Notes: generated from the sequence alone by a model not told the origin. A stretch of 64,000 nucleotides of DNA from AC-37 sp036389295 (GCA_036389295.1 DASVQB010000030.1:37729-101728); one strand, 5' to 3'; numbered from the stretch's first letter, positions 26,831 through 35,666 are shown. Made by a program: numbers and translations.

Positions 26831-26886
26831 TTCCGCATAGCGGAATGAATCCGACACTGTGTCGGTTTCGGGTCGCATAGCGACCC
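26831..26886. repeat. Three consecutive short hairpins
   Basis: Within 56 bases there are three perfect inverted repeats: ttccgc-ata-gcggaa (26831-26845), ccgaca-ctg-tgtcgg (26851-26865) and gggtcgc-ata-gcgaccc (26870-26886). The first and third share the loop ATA. They lie in the 183-base gap after steB and before the MraY-like gene (both minus strand). Possible roles are a terminator/attenuator between the two transcripts or a repeat-like RNA element; there is no clear U-run. Confidence 0.6.
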
Positions 26887-26932
26887 TCAGACAGGAAAGT
26901 GGCCGACCACCGAGCGAAGCGAGGGCCCTGGC

Positions 26933-27775
26933 TCAGCGCCCCCGCGGCTGGGGAAGCGGCTCGTCCGCGCTCGACTTGTAGCCGAAGCTGCCGCGCGCCC
27001 CGCGCAGGGCGAGCACGAGGGCGATCCGGCCGCCGGGGGAGTCGACCGCGTCGACGCTGGCGGGCAGCCGGTCCTCGTAGAACGGCACCTGCGTGGGGTC
27101 GGTGTCCAGCGCCTCCACCCCCACGACCGGGTCGCGGCCGTCGCGAAGGCCGGCGATCAGGCCGCGCTCGAACTCCTCGACCCCCTTCGACCGGTCCACC
27201 CCGGGGTCGCGGTAGAAGACGATCCCGTCCACGCGCGGGAAGTCGCCGCGGAAGCGGTCCGGGAACCGCTCGGCCAGGCGGCTCGCGAGCTGCGTGCCGC
27301 CCGCGAGCGCCCGGCCGATCCGCCGCCCGAGCGGGCCGAGCCTCGGGTCGTCGTCGCGCAGGTCCTCGAACCGGCGGCCGGCGACCTCGCCGAGGTCGCG
27401 CAGGCTCGGCCGCTCGCCGATCTCCGCCACGCGCGCGACCTCGCCGCCGGCGTCCTGGATGGCGTCGCGCACGTCGGTCTCGACCCTCTGGGGCAGCGAG
27501 CCCGAGGAGACGACCGCGATGCTCCGTCCGCGCAGCTTGCCGCCGGCGATCCGCGCGAACGCCGCCTGGATCAGCTGCTCGCGGTCCGCCAGCGCCGAGC
27601 GGGCCCGCCGGGCCTCGGCGCGCGCGTCCACCACGTCGCCGCGGAGCGAGTCGGCGATGTCGCGGTTCGCCTCCGAGACGAGCGAGTCCCCGATCGTCGT
27701 GCCCAGCAGGATCCCGATGCCGAGCGCGAGGAAGACCGCCACGAGCGAGAGCGCGTGGTAGCGGAAGTCGAGCAC
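26933..27775 (-). CDS. steB: SteB / MctB family protein (copper transporter-like)
   Basis: A 280-residue protein with an N-terminal membrane segment (HALSLVAVFLALGIGILLGTTIGD) followed directly by a coiled coil (NRDIADSLRGDVVDARAEARRARSALADREQ) and an extracytoplasmic alpha/beta domain ending LVLALRGARGSFGYKSSADEP. This is the actinobacterial MctB/SteB family. The M. tuberculosis member Rv1698 was linked to copper, while the corynebacterial SteB works with SteA in septum splitting. The GTG at 27775 lies 3 bases after the steA stop, so the pair is translated together. The C-terminal PLPQPRGR tail is unremarkable. Confidence 0.85.
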   Translation of the reverse strand: MLDFRYHALSLVAVFLALGIGILLGTTIGDSLVSEANRDIADSLRGDVVDARAEARRARSALADREQLIQAAFARIAGGKLRGRSIAVVSSGSLPQRVETDVRDAIQDAGGEVARVAEIGERPSLRDLGEVAGRRFEDLRDDDPRLGPLGRRIGRALAGGTQLASRLAERFPDRFRGDFPRVDGIVFYRDPGVDRSKGVEEFERGLIAGLRDGRDPVVGVEALDTDPTQVPFYEDRLPASVDAVDSPGGRIALVLALRGARGSFGYKSSADEPLPQPRGR

Positions 27776-27778
27776 GGC

Positions 27779-28984
27779 CTACTCCAGCCCCAGCAGCACC
27801 TGGAGCTTGAGCCAGAGCAGGTCGAGCAGGGGCCCGAGGGTGGCCGAGGTCGCGACGACCACGATCAGCGTGGCCAGGGCGGCCGCGGCCACGAACAGGA
27901 TCGGCCCGCGGCCGGCGGACGGCCGGTACAGGCGGCTCACGCCCTTCGCGTCGACCAGGATCTCGCCGACGCGCAGCCGGGTCAGGAACGTGGACGACAT
28001 GCCCGAGCGGTTCTTGTCGAGGAACTCCACGAGGTTGAAGTGGGAACCGACGCTCACGATCAGGTTCGCGCCCTTCTCCGCGGCGATCAGGAGCGCCACG
28101 TCCTCGCTCGTCGCCGGCGCGGGCACGACCTTGTACGGCAGCCCGAGCGGGTCGAGCCGGTCGCGGCCGGGCGCGCGGCCGTCCGGGTAGGCGTGGACCA
28201 CGAGCTCGGCGCCGCAGCGCAGCGCCGCGTCGCTGGCCGAGTCCATGTCGCCGACGATCATGTCCGGCCGGAGGCCCTCGTCGAGGATCGCGTCGGCGCC
28301 GCCGTCCACCGCCACGATGGCGGGGCGGGTCTCGCGCACGTACGGGCGCAGGATCCGGAGGTCGCGCTTGTGGTCGACGCCGCGGACGACCACGAGCGCC
28401 GGGCGGTCTCGGAACGTCGTGTCGAAGTCCGGGAGCGAGATCTCGCCCGACAGCAGCTCCCGCTCCTCGCGGATGTGGGCGATGGTGTTGTCGGCGAACG
28501 CCTCGAGCGCCTCGCCGATCCGCCGGCGGCTCTCCTCGTAGGCGCGCTCGACGCGCTCGCCGTCGAGGACCAGCCCCTCCCACAGGACCTCGCCGTCGCG
28601 GACCAGGCGACCGCGCTCGAGCGTCACGACGTCGCCGTCCTTCAGCAGGTCGAACAGGGGCGCGCCCGGCATGTCGACCAGCTCGACCCCGCCCTCGACG
28701 AGGATCGACGGCCCGCGGTTCGCGTAGTGCGGTGAGATCGACTCGGCGACGTTGACCACGTGCCTCACGCCGCACGCCACGAGGTCCTCGCCGGACACGC
28801 GGTCGATCCCGGCGTGGTCGATCACCGCCACGTCCAGCGGACCGAGCCGCTTCACGAGCCGCTTCGTGCGCTTGCCGAGCCGGGCGGGGCCGGTGAACCC
28901 GGCCGGCGCGTCGGGACGGCCGTTCCCGCGGCCGGCCGCCCTGGCCGGTCTCGGCGAGCGTGATCTGATGCGGGGCGCGGGCAT
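27779..28984 (-). CDS. steA: SteA-like cytokinetic protein (thiamin pyrophosphokinase-like fold)
   Basis: A 401-residue protein. After a basic, disordered head of about 35 residues comes GKRTKRLVKRLGPLDVAVIDHAGIDRVSGEDLVACGVRHVVN, then a domain resembling the catalytic part of thiamin pyrophosphokinase (AIVAVDGGADAILDEGLRPDMIVGDMDSASD) and a C-terminal membrane segment (ILFVAAAALATLIVVVATSATL). This is the Rv1697/SteA architecture, with the C-terminal helix recruiting SteB. TPK activity itself is unlikely given the partner and context. The ATG at 28984 is preceded by a 146-base gap to recN with no strong structure seen. Confidence 0.88.
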   Translation of the reverse strand: MPAPRIRSRSPRPARAAGRGNGRPDAPAGFTGPARLGKRTKRLVKRLGPLDVAVIDHAGIDRVSGEDLVACGVRHVVNVAESISPHYANRGPSILVEGGVELVDMPGAPLFDLLKDGDVVTLERGRLVRDGEVLWEGLVLDGERVERAYEESRRRIGEALEAFADNTIAHIREERELLSGEISLPDFDTTFRDRPALVVVRGVDHKRDLRILRPYVRETRPAIVAVDGGADAILDEGLRPDMIVGDMDSASDAALRCGAELVVHAYPDGRAPGRDRLDPLGLPYKVVPAPATSEDVALLIAAEKGANLIVSVGSHFNLVEFLDKNRSGMSSTFLTRLRVGEILVDAKGVSRLYRPSAGRGPILFVAAAALATLIVVVATSATLGPLLDLLWLKLQVLLGLE

Positions 28985-29130
28985 TTTGCGGCGGCGCCGG
29001 CTGAGTCTACGGGCCCCGAGGGCGCAGGCCGAGCAGGTCGGGGACGCAGGGGCGAAGCCGTACCGGGCACGGCGAGCCCGGAGGACGCCGCGATGCGACC
29101 GCCCGCCCGCTCGGGCGACGGCCTGCGCGC

Positions 29131-30810
29131 TCAGGCCGCGGCGAGGAGCTCTTCGGCGTGACGACGCGCCCCGGCGTCGGAGCTGTCCGCTCCCAGCATC
29201 CGGCACAGCTCCGCCACCACCTCGGGCCCGTCGAGCGCCTCGACGCTCGCGCGCGAGACGCCGTCGCCCGCGTCCTTCTCGATCCGGAAGTGGGCGTCGG
29301 CGAGCGACGCGATCTGCGGCAGGTGCGTGATGCAGAGGACCTGGCGGTCGGTCGCCAGGCGGCGGAGCCGCTCCCCCACGGCCCGGGCGGTCTGGCCGCC
29401 GACGCCGGCGTCGACCTCGTCGAACACCAGCGTCGCCCCGCGGCCGGCGCTCGCCACGCTCATCAGGGCGAGCATCACGCGCGAGAGCTCGCCGCCGGAG
29501 GCGATCTCGCGCACCGGCCCCGCCGCCACGCCCGGGTTCGGCGCGACGGTGAGCTCCACGATCTCGCCGCCGGTCGGGCCGAGCTCCGGCCGCGGCTCGA
29601 CCGCCACCTCGAACGAGGCGTCCTCCATCGCGAGCTGGCGGAGCTCGGCCAGCACCGCCTTCGCGAGCCGCGACGCCGCCCTGCGCCTCGCCCTCCCGAG
29701 CTCGCCGGCCAGCTCGCGCTCCTCCGCGGCGGCCGCCGCCAGCTCGCGCTCGGCCCGCGCGCCGTCCTCGTCGGCCGACTCGAGCAGCGCGCGCTCGGCG
29801 CGGCAGCGGTCGGCGTGCGCCAGCACCGCCTCGACGGTCCCGCCGTGCTTGCGCTTCAGCCGGTCGTAGCCCTCCAGCCGCGCCTCGACGTCCTCGAGCC
29901 GGCCGGGCTCCGCCTCGAGCCCCTCGGCGTAGCGGCGGAGGTCGGTGCCGAGCTCCTCGGCCTCGATCCGCAGCGCGCGGAGGCGCTCGGCCAGCGCGTC
30001 GAGGGCCGGGTCGGCGCCGGCGACGCCGTCGGCCAGCCGCTCGGCGTCGGCGAGGGCGGCGGCCGCGCCGAGCCCGTCGCCGCCGTCCGGCGCCAGCGCC
30101 TCGGCCCCGGCTCCGGCCGCGGCGCGCAGGCCGTCGAGCTGACGCAGCCGCCCGCGCTCCGCCAGGAGGGCCGCCTCGTCCTCGACGCTCGGGTCGAGCT
30201 CCTCGATCTCCGCGATCTCGAAGGCGAGCAGGTCGCGGTCGCGGTCCCTCGCGCCCGCGCGCTCGCGAAGCTCCGCCAGCTCCCGGCGCAGGGCCGCGGC
30301 GCGCCGGTGGCGCTCGGCGTAGCGCGCCCGCAGCTCCAGGTGCCGCTGACCGCACGAGGCGTCGAGCACCTCGAGCTGCGCCGAGCCGACCGTCAGCCGG
30401 CGGTGCTCGTGCTGGCCGTAGAAGGCGAGCAGCCGGCCGCCGAGCTCGCGCAGGTCCGCCGCCGTGGCCGAGCGGCCCTGCACGAACGCGCGGGTGCGGC
30501 CCTCCGAGCCGACCCTCCGCCCCAGCACGACCTCCTCCGCGTCGTCCGGGACCCGCTCGCGAAGGTCGGCCAGGGCGTCGCCGTCGAGCAGCCCCGGCTC
30601 CATCGCGAAGACGCCCTCGACGTAGGCCTCCGAGGCGCCCGGCCGGACCACGCCCGGCCGCGGCCGCCCGCCGAGCAGCAGGTCGAGCGCGTGGGCCAGG
30701 ACCGTCTTGCCGGCCCCCGTCTCGCCCGTGATCGCGGTGAGGCCGGGCCCGAGCCGCAGCTCGGCCCGCTCGATCAGCAGCAGGTTCTCGACCCTCAGCT
30801 CGAGCAGCAT
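29131..30810 (-). CDS. recN: DNA repair protein RecN
   Basis: A 559-residue SMC-like ATPase acting in double-strand-break repair. The N-terminal Walker A motif is ITGETGAGKTVLAHALDLLLGG. Long charged coiled coils occupy the middle (residues about 150-370, alanine/glutamate/arginine-rich). The C-terminal half has the ABC signature ISGGE-like EIASGGELSRVMLALM and Walker B TLVFDEVDAGVGGQTARAVG. Length is normal. recN lies in the tlyA-nadK-recN series with a 105-base GC-rich gap before it. recN is SOS-induced in many bacteria; a palindrome upstream of tlyA could serve the whole unit. Confidence 0.94.
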   Translation of the reverse strand: MLLELRVENLLLIERAELRLGPGLTAITGETGAGKTVLAHALDLLLGGRPRPGVVRPGASEAYVEGVFAMEPGLLDGDALADLRERVPDDAEEVVLGRRVGSEGRTRAFVQGRSATAADLRELGGRLLAFYGQHEHRRLTVGSAQLEVLDASCGQRHLELRARYAERHRRAAALRRELAELRERAGARDRDRDLLAFEIAEIEELDPSVEDEAALLAERGRLRQLDGLRAAAGAGAEALAPDGGDGLGAAAALADAERLADGVAGADPALDALAERLRALRIEAEELGTDLRRYAEGLEAEPGRLEDVEARLEGYDRLKRKHGGTVEAVLAHADRCRAERALLESADEDGARAERELAAAAAEERELAGELGRARRRAASRLAKAVLAELRQLAMEDASFEVAVEPRPELGPTGGEIVELTVAPNPGVAAGPVREIASGGELSRVMLALMSVASAGRGATLVFDEVDAGVGGQTARAVGERLRRLATDRQVLCITHLPQIASLADAHFRIEKDAGDGVSRASVEALDGPEVVAELCRMLGADSSDAGARRHAEELLAAA

Positions 30811-30837
30811 CCGGCCAGGTCTACCAGCGGGGGCCGA

Positions 30838-30915
30838 CGGAGCCGCCGCGCGGGGCCGCGGAGCCGCCGCGGCACGACGCGGAGCCGCGGGCGGCCGCCG
30901 GGCCGGAGCCGCCCC
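30838..30915. repeat. Low-complexity GC repeats between recN and nadK
   Basis: About 78 bases in which the word cggagccgc recurs roughly every 20 bases (four imperfect copies). It separates the nadK stop from the recN start, where all other junctions of the unit are overlapping or tight. It may be slipped-strand expansion; no promoter was seen in it. Confidence 0.5.
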
Positions 30916-31770
30916 TCAGTACGCCAGCCGGCCGAACTTCTCGCGGATGCGGTGGTAGAAGGTCGAGCCCGGCACCTGCGCCAGCCGGACCTGGCCCTGG
31001 AGGAAGCGGACGGCCAGCTCCCGCCCGGGATGCAGCTCGGCGACGGGCCGGTTGTCGGTCGTGACGTCCACCGAGTCGCGGGACAGGTTCTCGAGCGTCA
31101 GGGCGTCGCCGGGCGCCACGACCAGCGCCCGCGCGGTCAGCGTGTGAGGCGCGATGAACGACACGACGAACCCCTCGACGCCCCACGCCAGGATCGGCCC
31201 GCCGTTCGCGAGGTTGTACCCCGTCGACCCGACCGGCGTCGCGGCGACGAGCCCGTCGCAGCGGACCCGGCCGAGCTGCTCCCCCGCCACCGAGTAGCCG
31301 ATCTCGGCCACCCGGCTGGTCGGCCGGCGGTGGAGCGAGATGTCGTTGACGCCGAGGCGGCGGTCGCCGTCGAGCTCGACCGCCAGGGCCGGCATCGAGA
31401 GGACCTCGAACTCGCCGTCGAGCAGGCGGCGGATCCCGCGCTCGAGGTCGTCGCGCTCGACGGTCGAGAGGAACCCGATCGCGCCGTAGTTGAACGCGAA
31501 GACCGGCGCGCCGCTCGCGGCGCACGACCGCAGCGCGGTGAGGATCGTGCCGTCGCCGCCGAAGACGACGGCGGCGTCGGTCGCGCCGTCGGGGTCGGCG
31601 CCGAGGACGCAGCCCTCCCGCTCCGAGAACCCGTGCTTCTCGACCTCGTTGACCGGCAGCCGGACCTCCACCCCGCGCTCGGCGGCCGAGTCGACCAGCC
31701 GCTGCACGGCCGGCCCGGTGTCGTCCGGGTAGCTGTGCGTGAAGATCGTGATCGTCCGCGGGGCGCTCAC
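30916..31770 (-). CDS. nadK: NAD kinase
   Basis: A 284-residue enzyme phosphorylating NAD to NADP. The active-site GGDG is in AVVFGGDGTILTALR, followed by FNYGAIGFLSTVER (NAD-binding) and ATPVGSTGYNLANGGP, the diagnostic region with the Asp/Ser pair. The GTG start at 31770 overlaps the tlyA stop by 4 bases. It is the ppnK of the mycobacterial order tlyA-ppnK-recN. Confidence 0.94.
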   Translation of the reverse strand: MSAPRTITIFTHSYPDDTGPAVQRLVDSAAERGVEVRLPVNEVEKHGFSEREGCVLGADPDGATDAAVVFGGDGTILTALRSCAASGAPVFAFNYGAIGFLSTVERDDLERGIRRLLDGEFEVLSMPALAVELDGDRRLGVNDISLHRRPTSRVAEIGYSVAGEQLGRVRCDGLVAATPVGSTGYNLANGGPILAWGVEGFVVSFIAPHTLTARALVVAPGDALTLENLSRDSVDVTTDNRPVAELHPGRELAVRFLQGQVRLAQVPGSTFYHRIREKFGRLAY

Positions 31771-32558
31771 ACGTCGACCCCCGCCAGGGCGGCCTCGAGG
31801 TCCCCGACCGCGCCGGGCCGGCCGGCCTCGGCGATCCAGGCGAAGGTCTCGCGGTTGCCGGCCGGGCCGGGCAGCCCGGACGGCGCGAAGCCGGCGATCG
31901 AGTGGCCGAGCCCGGCGGCGCAGCGGGCCACCTCGAGCGCCGCGCCGCGCCGGTCCTCGGCCGAGCGGACGACGGCGCCCTTCGGAAGGCGCTCGCGGCC
32001 GACCTCGAACTGCGGCTTCACCATCGCCAGGCAGTCGAACCGGTCGGCGGCGCAGCCGAGCACGGCGGGGAGCACCTTCGCCAGCGAGATGAACGAGACG
32101 TCGACCGCGATCAACTCCGGCCGGTAGGGCAGGTCGGCCGGCTCGAGCCGGCGGGCGTTGGACCGCTCGACCACGGTGACCCGCTCGTCGGTGCGGATCC
32201 GCCAGTGGAGCGCGCCGTAGGCCACGTCGAGCGCCACCACGTGGGCCGCGCCGCGCTGGAGCAGGCAGTCCGTGAAGCCGCCGGTCGAGGCGCCCACGTC
32301 GAGGCAGCGGCGCCCGGCGGCGTCGACGCCGAGCGCGTCGAGGGCGTTCGCGAGCTTGACCCCGCCGCGGGAGACGTACGGCAGCGACTCCTCGACGTCC
32401 AGCTCCACGTCGCCGGCCACGAGCTGGCCCGGCTTGTCGGCCCTGAGCCCGTCGCCGCCGATCCGGATGCTCCCGGCCAGCACCGCCGCGGCCGCGCGCG
32501 AGCGCGACTCGAACAGGCCGCGGTCCACCAGCAGGGCGTCGAGCCGGGTCTTCGGCAC
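31767..32558 (-). CDS. tlyA: TlyA family rRNA 2'-O-methyltransferase (S4 + FtsJ domains)
   Basis: A 263-residue protein. The S4 RNA-binding domain covers residues 1-60 (TRLDALLVDRGLFESRSRAAAAVLAG), followed by an FtsJ-like SAM domain with RCLDVGASTGGFTDCLLQRGAAHVVALDVAYGALHW. The Lys-Asp-Lys-Glu-type catalytic residues include the D in IAVDVSFISLAKVLP and the K in MVKPQFEVG. Orthologues 2'-O-methylate 16S and 23S rRNA nucleotides, affecting capreomycin sensitivity. The GTG at 32558 was chosen by the family N terminus (PKTRLDALLVDRG); an in-frame GTG at 32666 would add an unnatural leader including the palindrome at 32620. Confidence 0.93.
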   Translation of the reverse strand: MPKTRLDALLVDRGLFESRSRAAAAVLAGSIRIGGDGLRADKPGQLVAGDVELDVEESLPYVSRGGVKLANALDALGVDAAGRRCLDVGASTGGFTDCLLQRGAAHVVALDVAYGALHWRIRTDERVTVVERSNARRLEPADLPYRPELIAVDVSFISLAKVLPAVLGCAADRFDCLAMVKPQFEVGRERLPKGAVVRSAEDRRGAALEVARCAAGLGHSIAGFAPSGLPGPAGNRETFAWIAEAGRPGAVGDLEAALAGVDV

Positions 32559-32619
32559 CTTCGGAGCGTACCTGCGCCGGCCCCGCGCGCCTTGTGTGCG
32601 CGCAACCACACACGCTCGA

Positions 32620-32633
32620 TACGAACGTTCGTA
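32620..32633. promoter_or_regulatory. Perfect 14-bp palindrome upstream of tlyA-nadK-recN
   Basis: TACGAACGTTCGTA, a perfect palindrome 62 bases upstream of the tlyA start. Its half-sites CGAAC/GTTCG are the same as in the LexA-type boxes at 48745 and 50490 but touch each other instead of being 4 bases apart. Read with a 4-base spacer, CGAAC-GTTC-GTACG differs from the LexA box by one base. It is a candidate SOS or other repressor operator for the recN-containing unit. Confidence 0.45.
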
Positions 32634-32684
32634 CGATCGATCGCAGACTTCTCCCCCCAAACCCACATAGCATCACTCCTCCCT

Positions 32685-32712
32685 CGAGCGGCCCGCACCA
32701 GCGGGCCGCTCG
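32685..32712. terminator. 12-bp hairpin, candidate terminator downstream of dxs
   Basis: cgagcggcccgc-acca-gcgggccgctcg is a perfect 12-bp stem with a 4-base loop. On the plus strand it is followed by tcttt, on the minus strand by a purine-rich run. It lies about 180 bases beyond the dxs stop and about 55 bases before the palindrome upstream of tlyA, so it would separate the two minus-strand transcripts. Weak U-run on the minus strand lowers confidence that it terminates there. Confidence 0.55.
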
Positions 32713-32895
32713 TCTTTGCCAGGCCGGCACGGCACGGCGATCAAGCCAGCACGGCAAGGGCGATCGAACGCGAGCGTCAGCCGGGAACGCGCATCGGGCG
32801 GGTGGCGCGCGGAGCCGTCTGGGACGCGGCCGCTGCTGCGGCCGCGGCACAGATGGCGAAGCAGCGACAGGACCCGCCCGCGGCGGCGCCCGAAC

Positions 32896-34833
32896 TCAGA
32901 CCAGCGCGCCCCGCGAGCGAACGCTCTCGAGCACCCGCTCGACGATCGCCTCCGGGGTGAGGCCGACCTCGCGGTGCAGCAGCGCCGGCTTGCCGTGCGT
33001 GACGAAGCGGTCCGGCAGCCCGACGCGCACGAGGCGCGTGCCGCCGGCCAGGTCGCGGTCGAGCAGCAGCTCGCCCACGGCCGAGCCGAAGCCGCCCTGG
33101 AGCACGCCGTCCTCGACCGTCACGAGCAGGTCGTGCTCGGCCGCGAGGCGCGTCAGGAGCTCGCCGTCGAGCGGCTTGGCGAAGCGGGCGTCGACGACGG
33201 TCGGCTGAAGGTCGTGGTCCTCGAGCAGCTCCGCGGCCCGCAGGGCGAGCGGGACGCCGTAGCCGTAGCCGACGAGCGCGACCCGGTCGCCCTCGCGGAG
33301 CACCTCGCCGCGGCCGATCTCGACCTCCTGCGGCCGCCGCGGCAGCGGCACGCCCTCGGCCTCCCCGCGCGGGTAGCGCAGCGCGACCGGGCCGTCGTCG
33401 TAGCGGACGGCCGTGTGGAGCATGTCGACGAGCATCGCCTCGTCGCGGGGCGCCATCAGGACCAGGTTCGGGAGGCAGCGCATGTAGGCGACGTCGAAGG
33501 CGCCGTGGTGGGTCGGCCCGTCGTCGCCCACGAGGCCCGCCCGGTCCATGGCGAACACCACGTTCAGCCGCTGGAGGCAGACGTCGTGGACTATCTGGTC
33601 GTAGGCGCGTTGGAGGAAGGTCGAGTAGATCGCGGCGACGGGCTTCATCCCGCCGAGCGCGAGGCCCGCCGCGAACAGCACGGCGTGCTGCTCGGCGATC
33701 CCCACGTCGTAGTAGCGCTCGGGCAGCTCCTTCTGGAGCACGTTCAGGCCGGTCCCGGAGTTCATCGCGGCGGTGATCCCGCACACCCGGGCGTCGCGGC
33801 GGCACTCCTCGACCATCGCGTTGCCGAACACCGCCGTGTACTGCGGCGGCTTGGGCGGGTCCATCGAGTCCGAGGCGGGCTTCTTCGGCGCGGCCTTGCG
33901 GTCGACGATCGACGCCGGCTTGGCCGCGTGCCACTTCTCCATCCCCTCGAGGCCGCCCTCCTCGGCGGGGGCGAAGCCCCTCCCCTTCACGGTCTTGACG
34001 TGGACGACCACCGGCCGCTCGGCCTCCAGCGCCCGCCCGATCGACCGCCGCAGCGCCGCGACGTCGTGGCCGTCGATCACGCCGACGTACGCGATGTCGA
34101 GCTCCTCGAAGAACAGCCCGGGCGCCCAGAACGCCTTGATCGACTCCTTGAGCTGGGGGCCGAGCCGCTCGAACCGCTCGCCGATGCCGGCCGGGATCCG
34201 GGTCAGCCCCGTCTCGACCGCCTCGCGCGCGCGGTGCAGCTCGGGGTTCAGCCGGATGCGGTTGAAGTAGCGCGACAGCGCCCCGACGTTCGGCGCGATC
34301 GACATGCCGTTGTCGTTCAGGACGATGACGATCGGCAGGTCCATCCCGCCGGCGTTGTGGAGCGCCTCGAAGGCGACCCCGCCGGTCAGCGCGCCGTCGC
34401 CGATCACCGCGACGACCCGCCCGTCCTCCTCCTGCCCGCGCCGCATGGCCTCCTTGAGCCCGACCGCGTACGACACCGAGGTCGACGCGTGGCCCGCGCC
34501 CATCACGTCGTGCTCGGACTCCGGGATCGAGCAGAACGGGGCGAGGCCGCCGTACTTGCGGATGGTCGCGAGCCGGTCGCGGCGCCCGGTGAGGATCTTG
34601 TGCGGGTAGGCCTGGTGGCCGACGTCCCAGAGCACCTTGTCGCGCGGCGAGTCGAGCAGGCTGTGGAGGGCCACGGCCAGCTCGCAGGTGCCGAGGTTGG
34701 CGCCGAAGTGGCCGCCGATCTCGCCGATCGTGTCGATGATCAGCTCGCGGACCTCCTGCGCGACGTCCTGGAGCTCGCCGTCGGAGAGGCCGTGCAGATC
34801 CTGGGGCCGGTCGATCTTCTCGAGGTGGCTCAT
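32896..34833 (-). CDS. dxs: 1-deoxy-D-xylulose-5-phosphate synthase
   Basis: A 645-residue thiamin-diphosphate enzyme, first step of the MEP isoprenoid pathway (pyruvate + glyceraldehyde 3-phosphate). The ThDP motif is VAVIGDGALTGGVAFEALHNAG with NDN after it. The N-terminal part has KVLWDVGHQAYPHKILTGR and GAGHASTSVSYA. The transketolase pyrimidine domain contains DVGIAEQHAVLFAAGLA (catalytic Glu) and DRAGLVGDDGPTHHGAFD. The ATG at 34833 overlaps the prenyl synthase stop by 4 bases, so precursor and prenyl diphosphate production are coupled. Confidence 0.95.
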   Translation of the reverse strand: MSHLEKIDRPQDLHGLSDGELQDVAQEVRELIIDTIGEIGGHFGANLGTCELAVALHSLLDSPRDKVLWDVGHQAYPHKILTGRRDRLATIRKYGGLAPFCSIPESEHDVMGAGHASTSVSYAVGLKEAMRRGQEEDGRVVAVIGDGALTGGVAFEALHNAGGMDLPIVIVLNDNGMSIAPNVGALSRYFNRIRLNPELHRAREAVETGLTRIPAGIGERFERLGPQLKESIKAFWAPGLFFEELDIAYVGVIDGHDVAALRRSIGRALEAERPVVVHVKTVKGRGFAPAEEGGLEGMEKWHAAKPASIVDRKAAPKKPASDSMDPPKPPQYTAVFGNAMVEECRRDARVCGITAAMNSGTGLNVLQKELPERYYDVGIAEQHAVLFAAGLALGGMKPVAAIYSTFLQRAYDQIVHDVCLQRLNVVFAMDRAGLVGDDGPTHHGAFDVAYMRCLPNLVLMAPRDEAMLVDMLHTAVRYDDGPVALRYPRGEAEGVPLPRRPQEVEIGRGEVLREGDRVALVGYGYGVPLALRAAELLEDHDLQPTVVDARFAKPLDGELLTRLAAEHDLLVTVEDGVLQGGFGSAVGELLLDRDLAGGTRLVRVGLPDRFVTHGKPALLHREVGLTPEAIVERVLESVRSRGALV

Positions 34834-35666
34834 GTGCGTCTGGTGAGTATGTAGTCGGCGATCCGGGCCAGGGTCTCCGTGCGGCCCTCGGTCTCGGCCA
34901 GGGCCGCGCGCGCCTTTGCGTGCGACTCGCCCGCCAGCTCGCGCGCCCGGTCCAGCCCGAACACGCTCACGTAGGTCCGCTTGCCGTGGCGCTCGTCCGA
35001 TCCCTGCGGCTTGCCCAGCGCGGCTTCGTCCCCCGTCACGTCGAGTATGTCGTCGACGATCTGGAACAGCACACCGAGCTCCGCGGCGAACCGGCTCCAG
35101 GGGATTGTGGCAGGTTCGCTCATGCCCGTTAGTAGCAGTACGCACTCGACCGAGGCGGCGATCAGCTGGCCGGTCTTCAGCTCGTGGAGGCGGCGCAGGC
35201 CGGCCCCGTCCAGGTCTCCCGCCGCGGTGATGTCGAGGTACTGGCCGCCGACCATGCCGCCGACGCCGGCCGCCCGCGCGAGCCGCTCGAACGCCGCCAG
35301 GACGAGCGCCGGCTCGCCCGGCTGACGGCCGGCCAGGGCGACCGCCTCCGCCATCAGCCCGTCGCCCGCCAGGATCGCGACGTCCTCCCCGTGCGACACG
35401 TGCAGCGTCGGCCGGCCGCGGCGCAGGTCGTCGTCGTCCATCGCCGGGAGGTCGTCGTGGATCAGCGAGTAGGTGTGGATCATCTCGATCGCGGCCGCGA
35501 GCGGCAGGACGTCGGCGGGGTCGCGGCCGAGCGCCTCCGCGGTGGCGAGGGTCAGCACGGGCCGGATCCGCTTCCCGCCGGCCAGCAGCGAGTACCGCAT
35601 CGCGTGCTCGAGCCGGGCCGTCGCCGGCTCGACGGCGAACGTGAGGTCGGCGAGGTAGGAGTCCAC
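34830..35666 (-). CDS. ispA: Polyprenyl (farnesyl/geranylgeranyl) diphosphate synthase
   Basis: A 278-residue trans-prenyltransferase condensing DMAPP/IPP into longer prenyl diphosphates. The first Asp-rich motif is SLIHDDLPAMDDDDLRRGRPT and the second is FQIVDDILDVTGD, preceded by GGKRIRPVLTLA and GGQYLDI. The residues before the first motif (IEMIHTYS) leave room for a short product (C15-C20). The start is set at the GTG at 35666 because the upstream frame has no other standard codon. Situated between xseB and dxs. Product length is an inference; the symbol reflects the operon context common in bacteria. Confidence 0.88.
   Translation of the reverse strand: MDSYLADLTFAVEPATARLEHAMRYSLLAGGKRIRPVLTLATAEALGRDPADVLPLAAAIEMIHTYSLIHDDLPAMDDDDLRRGRPTLHVSHGEDVAILAGDGLMAEAVALAGRQPGEPALVLAAFERLARAAGVGGMVGGQYLDITAAGDLDGAGLRRLHELKTGQLIAASVECVLLLTGMSEPATIPWSRFAAELGVLFQIVDDILDVTGDEAALGKPQGSDERHGKRTYVSVFGLDRARELAGESHAKARAALAETEGRTETLARIADYILTRRT

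Larger units (their letters stand above)
32559..32895. other. Intergenic region upstream of tlyA
   Basis: About 337 bases between dxs (ends at 32896) and tlyA (starts at 32558). It holds the palindrome at 32620-32633, the 12-bp hairpin at 32685-32712 and, to the right, about 180 bases in which I see no gene or clear structure. The minus-strand sequence after the hairpin contains a good aggagg site with ATG codons, but the frame is not protein-like. Confidence 0.55.

Noticed and set aside
32558..32712. Upstream start for tlyA at 32666, or a small gene using the aggagg-ATG near 32675
   Set aside because: The added residues are unlike any TlyA N terminus, and the alternative frame soon becomes arginine-rich without recognisable features.
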